Positions 17,570 to 31,032 of a stretch of 64,000 bases of DNA are shown one piece after another. Both the position numbers and the translations under genes were made by a program. The notes under the pieces are model-generated. The model was not told the origin of the DNA. It did no database searches and saw nothing but the letters and a program-made list of their open reading frames with translations. The stretch is from positions 152,001 to 216,000 of the forward strand of contig NZ_ATVO01000004.1 of the NCBI RefSeq assembly GCF_000420765.1. The letters run 5' to 3'. Positions within the stretch are counted from its first letter, which is position 1, and the number at the start of each line of letters is the position of its first letter. The DNA comes from Sandarakinorhabdus limnophila DSM 17366 (GTDB taxonomy: Bacteria > Pseudomonadota > Alphaproteobacteria > Sphingomonadales > Sphingomonadaceae).

Positions 17570-17739
17570 GACTTTTTGGTTTATTCAACAGAGATGTCAT
17601 GGATATGCAATACGCGGATCCCCATAACCCGTTGTTATTGCTATGGGCGATTTTATCAGGGCAGTTGGCACGGGCTTTGCAGAGTTGTTGGCATCGGCAG
17701 CCGGATGGTCCGGCCGCTGAAGCAGACAAGAGGTCCCCC

Positions 17740-18099
17740 ATGTTCACTTCAGCCCAGAACTTCTCCCGCAACCTGGTCGGCGCTGCCGGCACCCTGTTCT
17801 TCGCCGGCCTGTGCATCGCCGGTGCCACTGCCACCCCGGCTAACGCTCAGATCGCCTATGGCAAGAACGAAGCCGGCCACAAGGTCGCCTATGTCGCCTA
17901 TGCCGATCTCGACCTGGGTTCGCCGGCTGGCCGCAGCCGCCTCGAAAACCGCCTGCGCACCGCCGCCAAGCAGGTGTGCCATGGTTCCGATGCCAGCCGC
18001 ATGGCGATCGCCGAGGAATATGCCTGCTATCAGGAAACCTTGAAGGCCACCCGCAGCGCCACCATGGCGGCCATCGCTGCCGACAAGGTGACCGGCTGA
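17740..18099 (+). CDS. UrcA family exported protein
   Basis: 119 residues. Signal peptide (MFTSAQNFSRNLVGAAGTLF, cut near ANAQ), then the UrcA pattern: VAYVAYADLDLGSPAGRSRL, ENRLRTAAKQVCHG and EEYACYQETLKATRSATMAA, with two conserved cysteines likely disulfide-bonded. UrcA proteins are small periplasmic proteins frequent in Sphingomonadales and Caulobacterales; function unknown. The MFTS start follows AGAGG; an upstream in-frame ATG at 17599 would lack a signal peptide and was rejected. A long structured 3' region follows. Confidence 0.88.
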   Translation: MFTSAQNFSRNLVGAAGTLFFAGLCIAGATATPANAQIAYGKNEAGHKVAYVAYADLDLGSPAGRSRLENRLRTAAKQVCHGSDASRMAIAEEYACYQETLKATRSATMAAIAADKVTG

Positions 18100-18112
18100 T
18101 CGCCTGACCAAA

Positions 18113-18265
18113 CGGCGGGCTTGGGCAGGGGCCGCTCCTGCCCGCCGAACCGGCCGGTGGCGCACCCGATTGCCCCCATAAGGGTGCGCCCCGCCCACAG
18201 AGTCCCCAGTCTTCAGTTGCCCCCAAGAGCTCCGATGCGCCTCTCTTGCCCCTCTCGGGGCGCAT
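18113..18265 (+). other. GC-rich structured 3' region of urcA (possible RNA element)
   Basis: Three successive inverted repeats: CGGCGGGC/GCCCGCCG (18113-18120 with 18140-18147), GGCGCACCC/GGGTGCGCC (18159-18167 with 18182-18190) and ATGCGCC/GGCGCAT (18235-18241 with 18259-18265). They lead into a perfect terminator. No ORF here looks real. It may be a long 3' untranslated region or a small RNA; no known RNA family was recognised. Confidence 0.4.
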
Positions 18266-18272
18266 TGTGACG

Positions 18273-18321
18273 GTGCCGCCCGGCGTCTTGCACCCTCGAC
18301 GCCGGGCGGCACTTTATTTTT
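18273..18321 (+). terminator. Rho-independent terminator
   Basis: Perfect 15-bp stem GTGCCGCCCGGCGTC (18273-18287) with GACGCCGGGCGGCAC (18298-18312), a 10-base loop, then TTTATTTTT. It is the strongest intrinsic terminator in the window and ends only 24 bases before the P1 peptidase start. Confidence 0.93.
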
Positions 18322-18345
18322 GGGCGCGGCACGTCATGATGCGCC

Positions 18346-19464
18346 ATGCGCCTTCTCCTCCTCAGCCTCGCCCTGATTACCGCCCACCCCGCTGCGGCCA
18401 TCCGCGCCCGCCACTTCGGCATCGCGCCCGGCCCAATGCCCACCGGACCGCTCAACGCCATCACCGATGTGCCCGGCGTGGCTGTCGGCCAGGTCACGCT
18501 TGATCGCGGCGACACCATCCGCACCGGCGTCACCGCCATCCTGCCCCATGCCGGCAACATCTTTGCCGAGAAGGTGCCTGCCGGCATCTTTGTTGCCAAT
18601 GGGTTCGGCAAGTTGATGGGCTTGAGCCAGGTGCGCGAACTGGGCGAGATCGAAACGCCGATCATGCTCACCAACACGCTGAACGTGCCGGAAGCTGCTG
18701 CCGCCATCATCGAACACACGCTCAGCCAGCCAGGCAACGAGGGCGTGCGCTCGGTCAACGCCGTGGTCGGCGAAACCAACGATAGCGGACTCAACGATAT
18801 CCGCGCCCGCGCCGTCAGCATCGCAGATGCCCGCCGCGCCATCGCCGAAGCCAGGCCCGGCCCCGTGCAGGAAGGCGCCGTCGGTGCCGGACGCGGCACG
18901 ATTGCCTTTGGCTACAAGGGCGGCATCGGCACTTCGTCACGGCGCACCCCCGAAGGCTTCACCGTCGGCGTGCTGGTGCAGAGCAATTATGGTGGTCGGC
19001 TGATCCTCGCCGGCGTCCCCATCCCACCACCGCCGGGCAAGACAGCCGCGCGCGTCTCGGCTGACGGCTCGATCATGATCGTGGTGGCCACCGACGCGCC
19101 GCTGTCCGACCGCAACCTCACCCGGCTGGCGGCGCGCGCCATGGCCGGCCTCGCCCGCACCGGATCGGCCTTCTCCAATGGCAGCGGCGATTATGCCATC
19201 GCCTTTTCCACCGCCGACAGCGTGCGCCGCACAGCCGCCCGCCGCGCCGCAACCACCGCCTATCCGGAACTGGGCAACGAGGCCACAACGCCGCTCTTCA
19301 TCGCGGCCGCCGACGCAACCGAGGAAGCCATTGCGAATAGCCTGCTCGCCGCTGAAACCGTCACCAGCCGCGAACCGGGGACGGACGAAACCCGCCGGGC
19401 AGTAGCGCTGGACCGGGCGTTGATCAGGCGGCTGCTGGCGGCGGCGGGCCAGCCTGCCCCATAG
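18346..19464 (+). CDS. P1 family peptidase (DmpA/BapA-type aminopeptidase)
   Basis: Self-processing N-terminal-nucleophile-like aminopeptidase (L-aminopeptidase/D-esterase or beta-aminopeptidase). 372 residues: signal peptide (MRLLLLSLALITAHPAAA), then ITDVPGVAVGQVTL, GVTAILPHAGN, VNAVVGETNDSGLNDIR and GTIAFGYKGGIGTSSR. The probable autocleavage site is Gly241-Ser242 in ADGSIMIVVATDAPLSDRNL, close to the Ser250 nucleophile of DmpA/BapA. The export signal indicates a periplasmic enzyme acting on D-amino-acid or beta-peptide substrates. There is no good ribosome site and an intrinsic terminator ends just upstream. The last 41 bases overlap the convergent racemase-like gene. Confidence 0.9.
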   Translation: MRLLLLSLALITAHPAAAIRARHFGIAPGPMPTGPLNAITDVPGVAVGQVTLDRGDTIRTGVTAILPHAGNIFAEKVPAGIFVANGFGKLMGLSQVRELGEIETPIMLTNTLNVPEAAAAIIEHTLSQPGNEGVRSVNAVVGETNDSGLNDIRARAVSIADARRAIAEARPGPVQEGAVGAGRGTIAFGYKGGIGTSSRRTPEGFTVGVLVQSNYGGRLILAGVPIPPPPGKTAARVSADGSIMIVVATDAPLSDRNLTRLAARAMAGLARTGSAFSNGSGDYAIAFSTADSVRRTAARRAATTAYPELGNEATTPLFIAAADATEEAIANSLLAAETVTSREPGTDETRRAVALDRALIRRLLAAAGQPAP

Positions 19465-20116
19465 CCTGCTGCGCGATGACCGCAGCGTGGAGAGCCGCGC
19501 AGTCGATCACCGGAAACGGTGCCGTGACAGCATCGAACACCAAGGCCAGATCGGTCCCGCCAAGCAGGATGGCCTCAGCGCCCTTCGCCATCAGCTCCTC
19601 GGCCGCGTTCTCGAAAATCTGCCGCTGCCCGGCGTTGACCGTGCCGGCAGTGGCCATGGCCGCATAGGCAGCATGTACCGCGTCAAGATCGGTCGGGGTG
19701 AAAACCCGCGCGGTGGTGAAGCCACCATAAAAGCCTGACGCCATGACGGTTTTTGTGCCCAGAATGCCCAGCTTCTGCACGCCGCGTGCGGCAACGTCGC
19801 GCGCCACCGCATCGATCATGTCGATCACCGGCAGCGGCGAGGCGGCGGCAAATTCAGCCCGGCAGAAATGCCCGGCAATTGATGTGACCGCAACAAATTC
19901 GGCACCGGCTCGAGCAAGGCGTTCAGTCAGGCGCACGAAGATCGCTGCCTGTTGGGCGCGGCGATCGGCGGCCAGATTGGCAAGCAGGGTCGGCGCGTCG
20001 CCATGCGCTGTGGTCAAATCCAGCCCCACCCCGGCGTGGGAAAAATGGCCGATCAATTGGCGTGTGTAATAATCCTGCGCGGCCGGCCCGATGCCGCCGA
20101 TCAAGCCGATATGCAT
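19424..20116 (-). CDS. Aspartate/glutamate racemase-fold protein lacking the catalytic cysteine pair
   Basis: 230 residues. The fold is recognisable from MHIGLIGGIGPAAQDYYTRQ, the PVIDMIDAVARDVAARGVQK LGILGT-like core, VNAGQRQIFENAAEELMAKG and a final PVIDCAALHAA. Cofactor-independent racemases use two cysteines in PCNTxH and GCTE contexts. Here the aligned segments read VTSIAGH and LGGTDLAL, so both cysteines are replaced (Ser and Gly). It is therefore unlikely to racemise by the two-base cysteine mechanism. It begins 1 base after the gyrB stop (TGA-T-ATG), so it is translated in tandem with gyrB. Its 3' end overlaps the P1 peptidase gene antisense. Confidence 0.8.
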   Translation of the reverse strand: MHIGLIGGIGPAAQDYYTRQLIGHFSHAGVGLDLTTAHGDAPTLLANLAADRRAQQAAIFVRLTERLARAGAEFVAVTSIAGHFCRAEFAAASPLPVIDMIDAVARDVAARGVQKLGILGTKTVMASGFYGGFTTARVFTPTDLDAVHAAYAAMATAGTVNAGQRQIFENAAEELMAKGAEAILLGGTDLALVFDAVTAPFPVIDCAALHAAVIAQQAMGQAGPPPPAAA

Positions 20117-20117
20117 A

Positions 20118-24750
<4,633 letters not shown>

Positions 24751-24807
24751 GCACGCCATCTCCCGCTCTGCACCGTCTTGTGACTAACGGCGCGGCGGAG
24801 AGCGGCT

Positions 24808-25893
24808 TTATGCGGGCATGATGTGCCCCGCCGCCAGTGTCAGCCAGCAGGTGGATGGGCCGCCGGCCAGATCGGCAAACAACGCCGGATCAGTGCCGGT
24901 CATCCACGCCTGCACGCCCATCGCCGTCAGCCGTTCGTACAGCGCGGCGCGGCGGCCGGCATCAAGATGCGCGGCGATTTCATCCAGCAGCAGGATCGGC
25001 GGCCGGCCGCTGCGCTGCGCCACCAGCGCCGCATGCGCCAGCACGATGGCGATCAGCAGCGCCTTTTGCTCGCCGGTGGAGCAGCTGGCCGCCGGCATCG
25101 CCTTGGCGGCGTGGGTGACGATCAGATCAGCGCGGTGCGGGCCCTCAATGGCGCGGGCCGCAGCGGCATCGCGGGCCCGGCCCCTCGCCAGCCGCGCAGC
25201 AAGATCATCGGCGTCATTGCCGGCCAGTGCGATCAGTGGCCGGGCAAATGGCCCATCGGGCGCGCCCGCCAGTTCCGCCGCCAGTGCTGCCACCACATCG
25301 GCGCGCGCATCCGCGATGGCGGCGCCATGCTCGGCCATGTCGGCCTCCAGCCCGGCCAGCCAAACCGGATCGGCTGGACCATCGGCGGTGAGCAGGCGCG
25401 TGCGTTCGCGCATCGCCGCCTCATAGCGGTTCACGCGCTGGCCGTGGCCGGGGTGCAGCGCCAGCACCAGCCGATCAAGGAAGCGCCGCCGGCTGCCGCT
25501 GCTTTCGCTGAACAAGCGGTCCATCGCCGGGGTGAGCCACACCAAAGCCAGCCAATCGCTGAGCGCCGTCGCCGTCGCCGCGGCACCGTTCACCCGCACC
25601 AGCCGGCGTTCGGGTGCTGCGGCAGCCGTGCCGGTGCCGATCTGCACTTCGCCTTCAGCCGAGATCAGATGGGCCGCCACGCTCCACCCACCGGGGCCAT
25701 CCTGCCGCGCCGCGTCCGATAGCGGCGCCCCGCGCAAGCCGCGCCCCGGTGCCAGCAACGAAATCGCATCCAATATGTTGGTCTTGCCCGCCCCATTGTC
25801 ACCGGTGATCACCACCAACCCCGGCCCGGCATTGATGCTGGCGTGGGCGTGGCTGCGAAAATCGGTGAGGGTGAGGCGGGTGATCGCCGTCAC
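24808..25893 (-). CDS. recF: DNA replication/repair protein RecF
   Basis: SMC-like ATPase of the RecFOR gap-repair pathway. 361 residues from a GTG that overlaps the Nudix stop (GTGA). Walker [21 protein letters not shown] near residue 31, [20 protein letters not shown] and [12 protein letters not shown] typical of RecF, the signature [20 protein letters not shown], and Walker [21 protein letters not shown]. Complete and of normal length. Located in an operon-like run OYE-nudix-recF-GGDEF/EAL-gyrB. Confidence 0.96.
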   Translation of the reverse strand: MTAITRLTLTDFRSHAHASINAGPGLVVITGDNGAGKTNILDAISLLAPGRGLRGAPLSDAARQDGPGGWSVAAHLISAEGEVQIGTGTAAAAPERRLVRVNGAAATATALSDWLALVWLTPAMDRLFSESSGSRRRFLDRLVLALHPGHGQRVNRYEAAMRERTRLLTADGPADPVWLAGLEADMAEHGAAIADARADVVAALAAELAGAPDGPFARPLIALAGNDADDLAARLARGRARDAAAARAIEGPHRADLIVTHAAKAMPAASCSTGEQKALLIAIVLAHAALVAQRSGRPPILLLDEIAAHLDAGRRAALYERLTAMGVQAWMTGTDPALFADLAGGPSTCWLTLAAGHIMPA

Positions 25894-26579
25894 AGAGTCA
25901 GCAGCCGATGCCGGCCATTGTCGAAACGGTGATAGGGAATGGGCCGCGTCGGATCATCCAGTCGTGCCGCCACATCAGCCAGGATGGCGCGGGTGATGCT
26001 GGGCAGATCGAGCTTTGCCGCCTCGTCCCAATCGAACCAGGCGATTTCATCGAGCTCGCCGCAGCCGGCGCCGGGATCGAGGCTGACAAGATGATGCGCC
26101 TCCACCGTGAAGAAACGCGCATCAAACCGGCGCGGGCGCACCGGCGGCGTGATGGCGCGCCCCACGAAACGCAGCGGTTCCAGATGCGGCAGATGACCAG
26201 TGGCGAGGAAATCACGCCATTCCGGCGATTTTGTGCGGCCACTTCCGGGCGCGCCCAGCACCAGGCCGGTTTCTTCGAACAATTCGCGCACGGCCGCGGC
26301 GGCCAGCGCGCGGGCGCGGGCCGGCGGCGCGGTCAGGTGCAGCCGGCTGGCCGTGTCATCATCCAATTCGCTGGCGGCGGCGACGCGGAAATCAGCCGGG
26401 TGCAGCCGCCCGCCAGGGAAGACCCACTTGCTGGCCATGAAGACATGGCCCTTGGCCCGCCGGCCCATGAGCACGCGTGGATTTGGCCCGTCACGGCGGA
26501 TCACCAGCACGGTCGCGGCATCCTTGGGCCGCAGCGAGCGGCCCTTCAGGATCGGAACATTGTCTTCATCAACCTGCAT
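25890..26579 (-). CDS. Nudix hydrolase family protein
   Basis: 229 residues. [20 protein letters not shown] and [14 protein letters not shown] are followed by the helix [20 protein letters not shown], which carries the REUXEEXGU part of the Nudix box; the spacing between the GG and RE parts is enlarged by an insert of about 30 residues, as in the NUDT19/RppH-distant subgroup (CoA-diphosphatase-like proteins share this). Expected to hydrolyse a nucleoside-diphosphate-linked compound; substrate unknown. It starts 28 bases after the old yellow enzyme gene and its stop overlaps the recF start. Confidence 0.87.
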   Translation of the reverse strand: MQVDEDNVPILKGRSLRPKDAATVLVIRRDGPNPRVLMGRRAKGHVFMASKWVFPGGRLHPADFRVAAASELDDDTASRLHLTAPPARARALAAAAVRELFEETGLVLGAPGSGRTKSPEWRDFLATGHLPHLEPLRFVGRAITPPVRPRRFDARFFTVEAHHLVSLDPGAGCGELDEIAWFDWDEAAKLDLPSITRAILADVAARLDDPTRPIPYHRFDNGRHRLLTL

Positions 26580-26607
26580 GTGGCCTCTCCTGCCACAAGC
26601 CGTGGCC

Positions 26608-27711
26608 TCACACCAAGGTCATCAGCGATTCGGTGGTGTAATCGGTCAACTCACCGTGGCGGCCATCGCGCACCTTCAGTGCCCAATCCGGATCGACGAT
26701 CAGCGCACGGCCAACGCCCACCAGATCGAATTCGTCGCGCTCCAGCCGGTCGAGCAGGCCATCAAGGCTGGCCGGCTTCGACGATTCGCCGCCCATGCCA
26801 GCGACGAACTCACCGGTAAGGCCAACGCTGCCCACAGTGATGGTCGGCTTGCCGGTGAGCTTCTTGGCCCAGCCGGCGAAGTTCAAGCCTTCCGGGCCAT
26901 CGAGTTCGGGGAATTCCGGTTCCCAGAAACGGCGCTGCGAACAATGGAACACGTCTGCCCCGGCATCGGCCAGCGGGCCCAGCCAGGCCGCCAGCTCGTC
27001 CGGCGACGGCGCCAGGCGGAAGGCGAAATCCTGCTGCTTCCACTGCGACAGGCGGATGATCACCGGGAAATCGGGGCCAACGGCGGCACGGACGGCCTTG
27101 AGCAGTTCGACCGCAAACCGCGCACGCAGCGGCAGCGTGTCACCGCCCCAGCGATCGTCGCGAGCATTGGTGGCGCCCCAGAAGAATTGATCGATCAGAT
27201 AACCATGCGCGCCGTGCAGTTCGACCGCGTCGAAGCCCAGCCGCTTGGCATCACCGGCGGCGCGGGCGAAGGCAGCGACGGCATCGGCCACATCTTCATC
27301 GCTCATGGCGCGGCCGTTGGTCTTGCCCGGCATGTAAACGCCCGACGGGCTTTCGGCTTCCTCACCCTTGGGCGTGCGCCGGTTGGGCAGGCCGCCGACA
27401 TGCCACAATTGCGGCGCGATCAGCCCGCTCTCACTGTGGACGGATTTGACCACCTGGCCCCAGCCATCGAGCGCTGAGCCAAAGAAATGCGGCACGTTGG
27501 GATCATTGGCAGCCCCGGTGCGCTCCACCGCGGTGCCTTCGGTGATGATCAGGCCCACGCCGCCGGCGGCGCGCTTGCGATAATATTCGGCGACATTCGC
27601 TCCCGGCTGGCCGGCCGGCGAGAAGCTGCGCGTCATTGGCGCCATCACGATGCGATTGGGGAGGGTGAGGCCCTTGAGAGGGAACGGGCGGAAGAGGGGA
27701 TTGCTGCTCAT
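26608..27711 (-). CDS. NADH:flavin oxidoreductase, old yellow enzyme family
   Basis: 367-residue FMN TIM-barrel ene-reductase. Signatures: LFRPFPLKGLTLPNRIVMAP, GVGLIITEGTAVERTG, LIAPQLWHVGGLPN, GFDAVELHGAHGYLIDQFFW with the substrate-binding His pair, RDDRWGGDTLPLRARFAVEL and GVGRALIVDPDWALKVRDGR. It is likely to reduce alpha,beta-unsaturated carbonyls with NAD(P)H; the physiological substrate is unknown. It follows xerD by 39 bases and precedes the Nudix gene, so it may be part of the long minus-strand transcript. Confidence 0.92.
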   Translation of the reverse strand: MSSNPLFRPFPLKGLTLPNRIVMAPMTRSFSPAGQPGANVAEYYRKRAAGGVGLIITEGTAVERTGAANDPNVPHFFGSALDGWGQVVKSVHSESGLIAPQLWHVGGLPNRRTPKGEEAESPSGVYMPGKTNGRAMSDEDVADAVAAFARAAGDAKRLGFDAVELHGAHGYLIDQFFWGATNARDDRWGGDTLPLRARFAVELLKAVRAAVGPDFPVIIRLSQWKQQDFAFRLAPSPDELAAWLGPLADAGADVFHCSQRRFWEPEFPELDGPEGLNFAGWAKKLTGKPTITVGSVGLTGEFVAGMGGESSKPASLDGLLDRLERDEFDLVGVGRALIVDPDWALKVRDGRHGELTDYTTESLMTLV

Positions 27712-27750
27712 GCGCGCTTCCTAGCCGGGCCGGGCGCGCCAAGTCACCTG

Positions 27751-28665
27751 TCAATCTGACCCATCGGCCAGCGGATGGCGCTTGTTGACCAACTCGACGA
27801 GCGCCGCCGACGCGACGTGCGTGTAGATCTGTGTTGTCACGATATCGGCGTGGCCCAGCAACGTTTGCACGATGCGCAAATCCGCGCCGCCTTCCAGCAG
27901 ATGGGTGGCAAAGGCGTGGCGCAGCACGTGCGGCGAGATGCGGGCCGGCGGAATGCCGGCATCGGCGGCCAGCGCCTTGATCAACTGCCACAGCCGCAGG
28001 CGGGAGAGATAACCCACCTTTCCGCGCCCGGCCGGGAAGAGAAACTTGCTGTCCTTGGGCACATTCGCTTCCCACGCCAGCACGGCAGCTTCGGCGCGGC
28101 GGCTGATCGGCACCAGCCGTTCCTTGTTGCCTTTGCCCAACACCACCATGTGCCCGCGCCCGGCCTTGCAGGCATGGCGGGGCAGCGCCACCAGTTCGCT
28201 GGCGCGCAGGCCGGAGCCATAGAGGAGTTCCACCAGCGCGGCGGTGCGCAAGGATTGCGGATCATCGGGCCGTGCCGCCAGTTTCTCCGCCAGCGCCGCG
28301 AAAAGGCGTTCCACATCGCCCGCCGCCAGCGTTTTCGGCAATGGCCGTGCCGCCTGCGGCAGCGCCAGATCACGACCCGGATCATCGCTGCGCAGATGTT
28401 CCGCCATCAGAAAGCTGAGGAACTGCCGGACCGCACTCGCCTTGCGCGCCGCACTCGCCCGCGCCAGCGGCGCCCAGTGCCGGGCCAACCGCGCCAGCGC
28501 CGCCGCATCGGCTGCCGCCAACCCGCCGCCCAGCCATTCGCTGGCCTGATTGAGGTCGCGGCCATAGGCGAGAATTGTGTTCTTCGCCGCCCCGCGTTCG
28601 CTGGCCAAGCTGTCGAGGAACAGCGCGATGGCCTGCCCGTCGGTTACCTTGGCGTCAGTGATCAT
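27751..28665 (-). CDS. xerD: Site-specific tyrosine recombinase XerD
   Basis: 304 residues from MITDAKVTDGQAIALFLDSL. The N-terminal SAM-like DNA-binding domain contains RGAAKNTILAYGRDLNQASE. The catalytic residues of tyrosine recombinases are all visible: Arg in YGSGLRASELVALPR, Lys in VLGKGNKERLVPIS, HVLRHAFATHLLEGGADLRI (His-x-x-Arg), His in TLLGHADIVTTQIYTHV and the nucleophile Tyr in IYTH. No neighbouring mobile-element genes or repeats, so it is the chromosomal dif recombinase rather than an integrase. The start overlaps the preceding gene's stop in ATGA. Confidence 0.93.
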   Translation of the reverse strand: MITDAKVTDGQAIALFLDSLASERGAAKNTILAYGRDLNQASEWLGGGLAAADAAALARLARHWAPLARASAARKASAVRQFLSFLMAEHLRSDDPGRDLALPQAARPLPKTLAAGDVERLFAALAEKLAARPDDPQSLRTAALVELLYGSGLRASELVALPRHACKAGRGHMVVLGKGNKERLVPISRRAEAAVLAWEANVPKDSKFLFPAGRGKVGYLSRLRLWQLIKALAADAGIPPARISPHVLRHAFATHLLEGGADLRIVQTLLGHADIVTTQIYTHVASAALVELVNKRHPLADGSD

Positions 28666-30428
28666 GCGCTGCGCGTGATCGCTTCGGCGGCCAACAGCCG
28701 AGCCTCCGTCACCCGGCCACAGGCCATGAGCGCCGCCACTATAGCCTCCACGTGGGCCGGCGGCACATCGGCCCAGCCGCCCTGCAGCCCGGTCGCTGCC
28801 AGCAGTGCCACTTCGCCAGCTGCCCGCCGCCGCGCCGCGCTGGCCAGCGCCGCCGTCCAGCGGTTGCTGATGGTCTTGAACCCATCTCGATCCAAGCCGC
28901 GTGCCTGGCCCAGGCCCGACAGCGCCGCCACCAGCATCGCCTCCCGGCGCGGGCTGGCCTTGGCCGCATCGCGCCACGCGCGAACGTCACCCGAATCCAT
29001 CGCCACGCCAGCGCCTGCCGCCAGCAACGCCTGTGCCCGAACCCGCACATCATCATCGGCGTCCTGCGCCACCGGCCACCAAGCCCGGGCAGCGCGCGTG
29101 TTGCCTGCTGCCAGCAACGCCGCGATGATCACATCGGATCGCCCAGCCAGCGCCGCCGCCGGCTTCAGCGCAGCCGCCGCCGTCGCGGCTTCCAGCAAGG
29201 CGCCATAATCACTATCCCCAGCAATGGCAGCAATCGCCTCGGCCCGGTCAGTCGCGCTGCCGGTGAAGGCATCTCGCAGGCGGCCGGCCCGGCTGTCGGC
29301 GGCGAAACCGCCGCTGGCATCGGCCGGTGTCAGCGCCGCCACGGCACTGGCCAGTTCGTCGGCCGAAAGCGTGCCCAGCACGGCCGCCTGGCGCAACAGC
29401 GCAAAGCGCGTGGCGGCCGGCAGCACGCCATTGCGCACCGCCCAGCCGGCGTGGGCCGGGCCAAGCGCGGCCAACCGATCAGCCGGCACCGTTACACCTG
29501 CCGCACTGGCGACGCCGTAACGATAAGGGGTCAGCCCCTCTTCCTCTGCCCAATTGATGCCATCGGCGCGCCCGGCGCCGCCGGCCAGCACCACCACGCG
29601 CTGGGCCAGCCGCAGATCAAAGGCCGGCAAGGCACCGCGTCGGTTGCGCACGCTGTCGATCACGCCGGCCGCCGTGATATCGTCCCCATCCATGGCGGCG
29701 CACATGCCCCAGGCCAGATCCCACATCACATCATCGGAAAGCGCCCGTCCTGTAGCCGCGATCGGGCACAGGCCAGCCAGATCGGCCGCCGCCAGCGACA
29801 CCTCGCCCGCCACGCGATAGGTGGCCGGCGTATAGCGTTCCTGCGGCAGCACATCGATCAGCCGCCGCGCCGGATCAACAGCGCCCATCCGCACCAGCAG
29901 CCCGGCGCGGGCCGCCACCCAATCGCCATCGCCTAGGCCCGCCGGCCCCGGCACCCGCGAGGCCAGCGCGCGGCCCAGCGTGATCGCCACCCAGCGCGAG
30001 GCGACGGGACCGGCGATGCGATTGGCGATCCCGGCCAGGAAACGCCCGTTGCTGCCGATGAAGGCATCGGCGCCAAACGCGCCACTTGCGGCATCGATGA
30101 TACCGATCGGCGCGCCCGGCGGCAGCGCGGAGGCTGTCTGGGTTTCCACAAACACCGGCGGCGTGACATCACCCGGCTGCCCTGTCAGCAGCGGTGCCTG
30201 TTCGGCGGTGGCCGCTTCCGGCGGCGGCGCGGCAGTGCCGGGCAACAGCGGCGCCGGCGCGGCAGAAGGTGCAGGGGCCGGCGTATCGAAACCGGGCGGC
30301 AGCAGCGATTTGGGCGCATCGCGGTTCGGCACGGCATCCTGCCCAACCACGGGCGCCGCCAGAAGCAGCCCACAGGCGATCACCCCGGCCGATCCTGCCA
30401 ACACTGCGCGTTTGCTTGCCCATGCCAT
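28662..30428 (-). CDS. Large exported Ala/Pro-rich protein of unknown function
   Basis: 588 residues. Signal peptide (MAWASKRAVLAGSAGVIACG, cut near VVGQ), a Pro/Ala-rich linker (residues about 45-105, e.g. FDTPAPAPSAAPAPLLPGTA), then a long domain of short helices rich in Ala (e.g. DYGALLEAATAAAALKPAAA and NTRAARAWWPVAQDADDDV), suggestive of an alpha-solenoid, although no clear TPR consensus repeats. A Cys pair (LCPIAATG and WGMCAAMDG) may form a disulfide. Starts only 25 bases from the divergent aroK and overlaps xerD by 4 bases. No family could be named with confidence. Confidence 0.72.
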   Translation of the reverse strand: MAWASKRAVLAGSAGVIACGLLLAAPVVGQDAVPNRDAPKSLLPPGFDTPAPAPSAAPAPLLPGTAAPPPEAATAEQAPLLTGQPGDVTPPVFVETQTASALPPGAPIGIIDAASGAFGADAFIGSNGRFLAGIANRIAGPVASRWVAITLGRALASRVPGPAGLGDGDWVAARAGLLVRMGAVDPARRLIDVLPQERYTPATYRVAGEVSLAAADLAGLCPIAATGRALSDDVMWDLAWGMCAAMDGDDITAAGVIDSVRNRRGALPAFDLRLAQRVVVLAGGAGRADGINWAEEEGLTPYRYGVASAAGVTVPADRLAALGPAHAGWAVRNGVLPAATRFALLRQAAVLGTLSADELASAVAALTPADASGGFAADSRAGRLRDAFTGSATDRAEAIAAIAGDSDYGALLEAATAAAALKPAAALAGRSDVIIAALLAAGNTRAARAWWPVAQDADDDVRVRAQALLAAGAGVAMDSGDVRAWRDAAKASPRREAMLVAALSGLGQARGLDRDGFKTISNRWTAALASAARRRAAGEVALLAATGLQGGWADVPPAHVEAIVAALMACGRVTEARLLAAEAITRSA

Positions 30429-30453
30429 AGGCCGGTGTATAGCCATCACTGCG

Positions 30454-31032
30454 ATGGACGGCGACCCGAAAATCCTGGCAGAGCCTGAACGGCTGGCGTT
30501 GGCAGCGCAGCGGCCGGTCACGCTTGTTGGCCTGATGGGTTCCGGCAAGTCCAGTATCGGCAAGCGGCTTGCGGCCCGGTTGAGCCTGCCGTTCGTCGAT
30601 GCCGATACCGCGATCGAGGAAGCCGCCGGCATGACCATTTCGGAAATGTTCGAACGCTTTGGCGAAGCGCATTTCCGCGATGGCGAACGCCGGGTGATCG
30701 CCCGCCTGATCGACGGCACGCCCAAGGTGATTGCCACGGGCGGCGGCGCTTTCATGAACGATGAAACCCGCGCGCTGATCCTGGAACGCACGCTTTCGGT
30801 ATGGCTTGATGCCGATGTCGCCACGCTGGTCGATCGCGTGCGCCGGCGCGGCAGTCGGCCGCTGCTGAAGGGCAAGGATCCGGGCGCGGTGCTCACCGCG
30901 CTCGCCGCCATCCGCGGGCCCGTCTATGCGCAGGCCCGCATCCGTGTGGCCAGCAGACCCGGCCCGCATCATGAAACGGTGGATGCGATCGTGGCTGCAC
31001 TCGCCGCCGCCAATGCCGAAGAGGCTGCCTGA
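30454..31032 (+). CDS. aroK: Shikimate kinase
   Basis: Cytoplasmic kinase phosphorylating shikimate at O3 in chorismate synthesis. 192 residues: Walker A GLMGSGKSSIGKRLAARLSL near residue 26, shikimate-binding DADTAIEEAAGMTISEMFER, FGEAHFRDGERRVI, IATGGGAFMNDETRALI and the lid Arg region RGSRPLLKGKDP. The start MDGDPKILAEPERL is supported by the family's variable N-terminus; the divergent gene starts 25 bases away. Its stop overlaps the aroB start in TGATG. Confidence 0.96.
   Translation: MDGDPKILAEPERLALAAQRPVTLVGLMGSGKSSIGKRLAARLSLPFVDADTAIEEAAGMTISEMFERFGEAHFRDGERRVIARLIDGTPKVIATGGGAFMNDETRALILERTLSVWLDADVATLVDRVRRRGSRPLLKGKDPGAVLTALAAIRGPVYAQARIRVASRPGPHHETVDAIVAALAAANAEEAA

Noticed and set aside
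18100-18272. 6S RNA, SRP RNA or tmRNA in the urcA downstream region
   Set aside because: None of the conserved cores of those RNAs could be matched.
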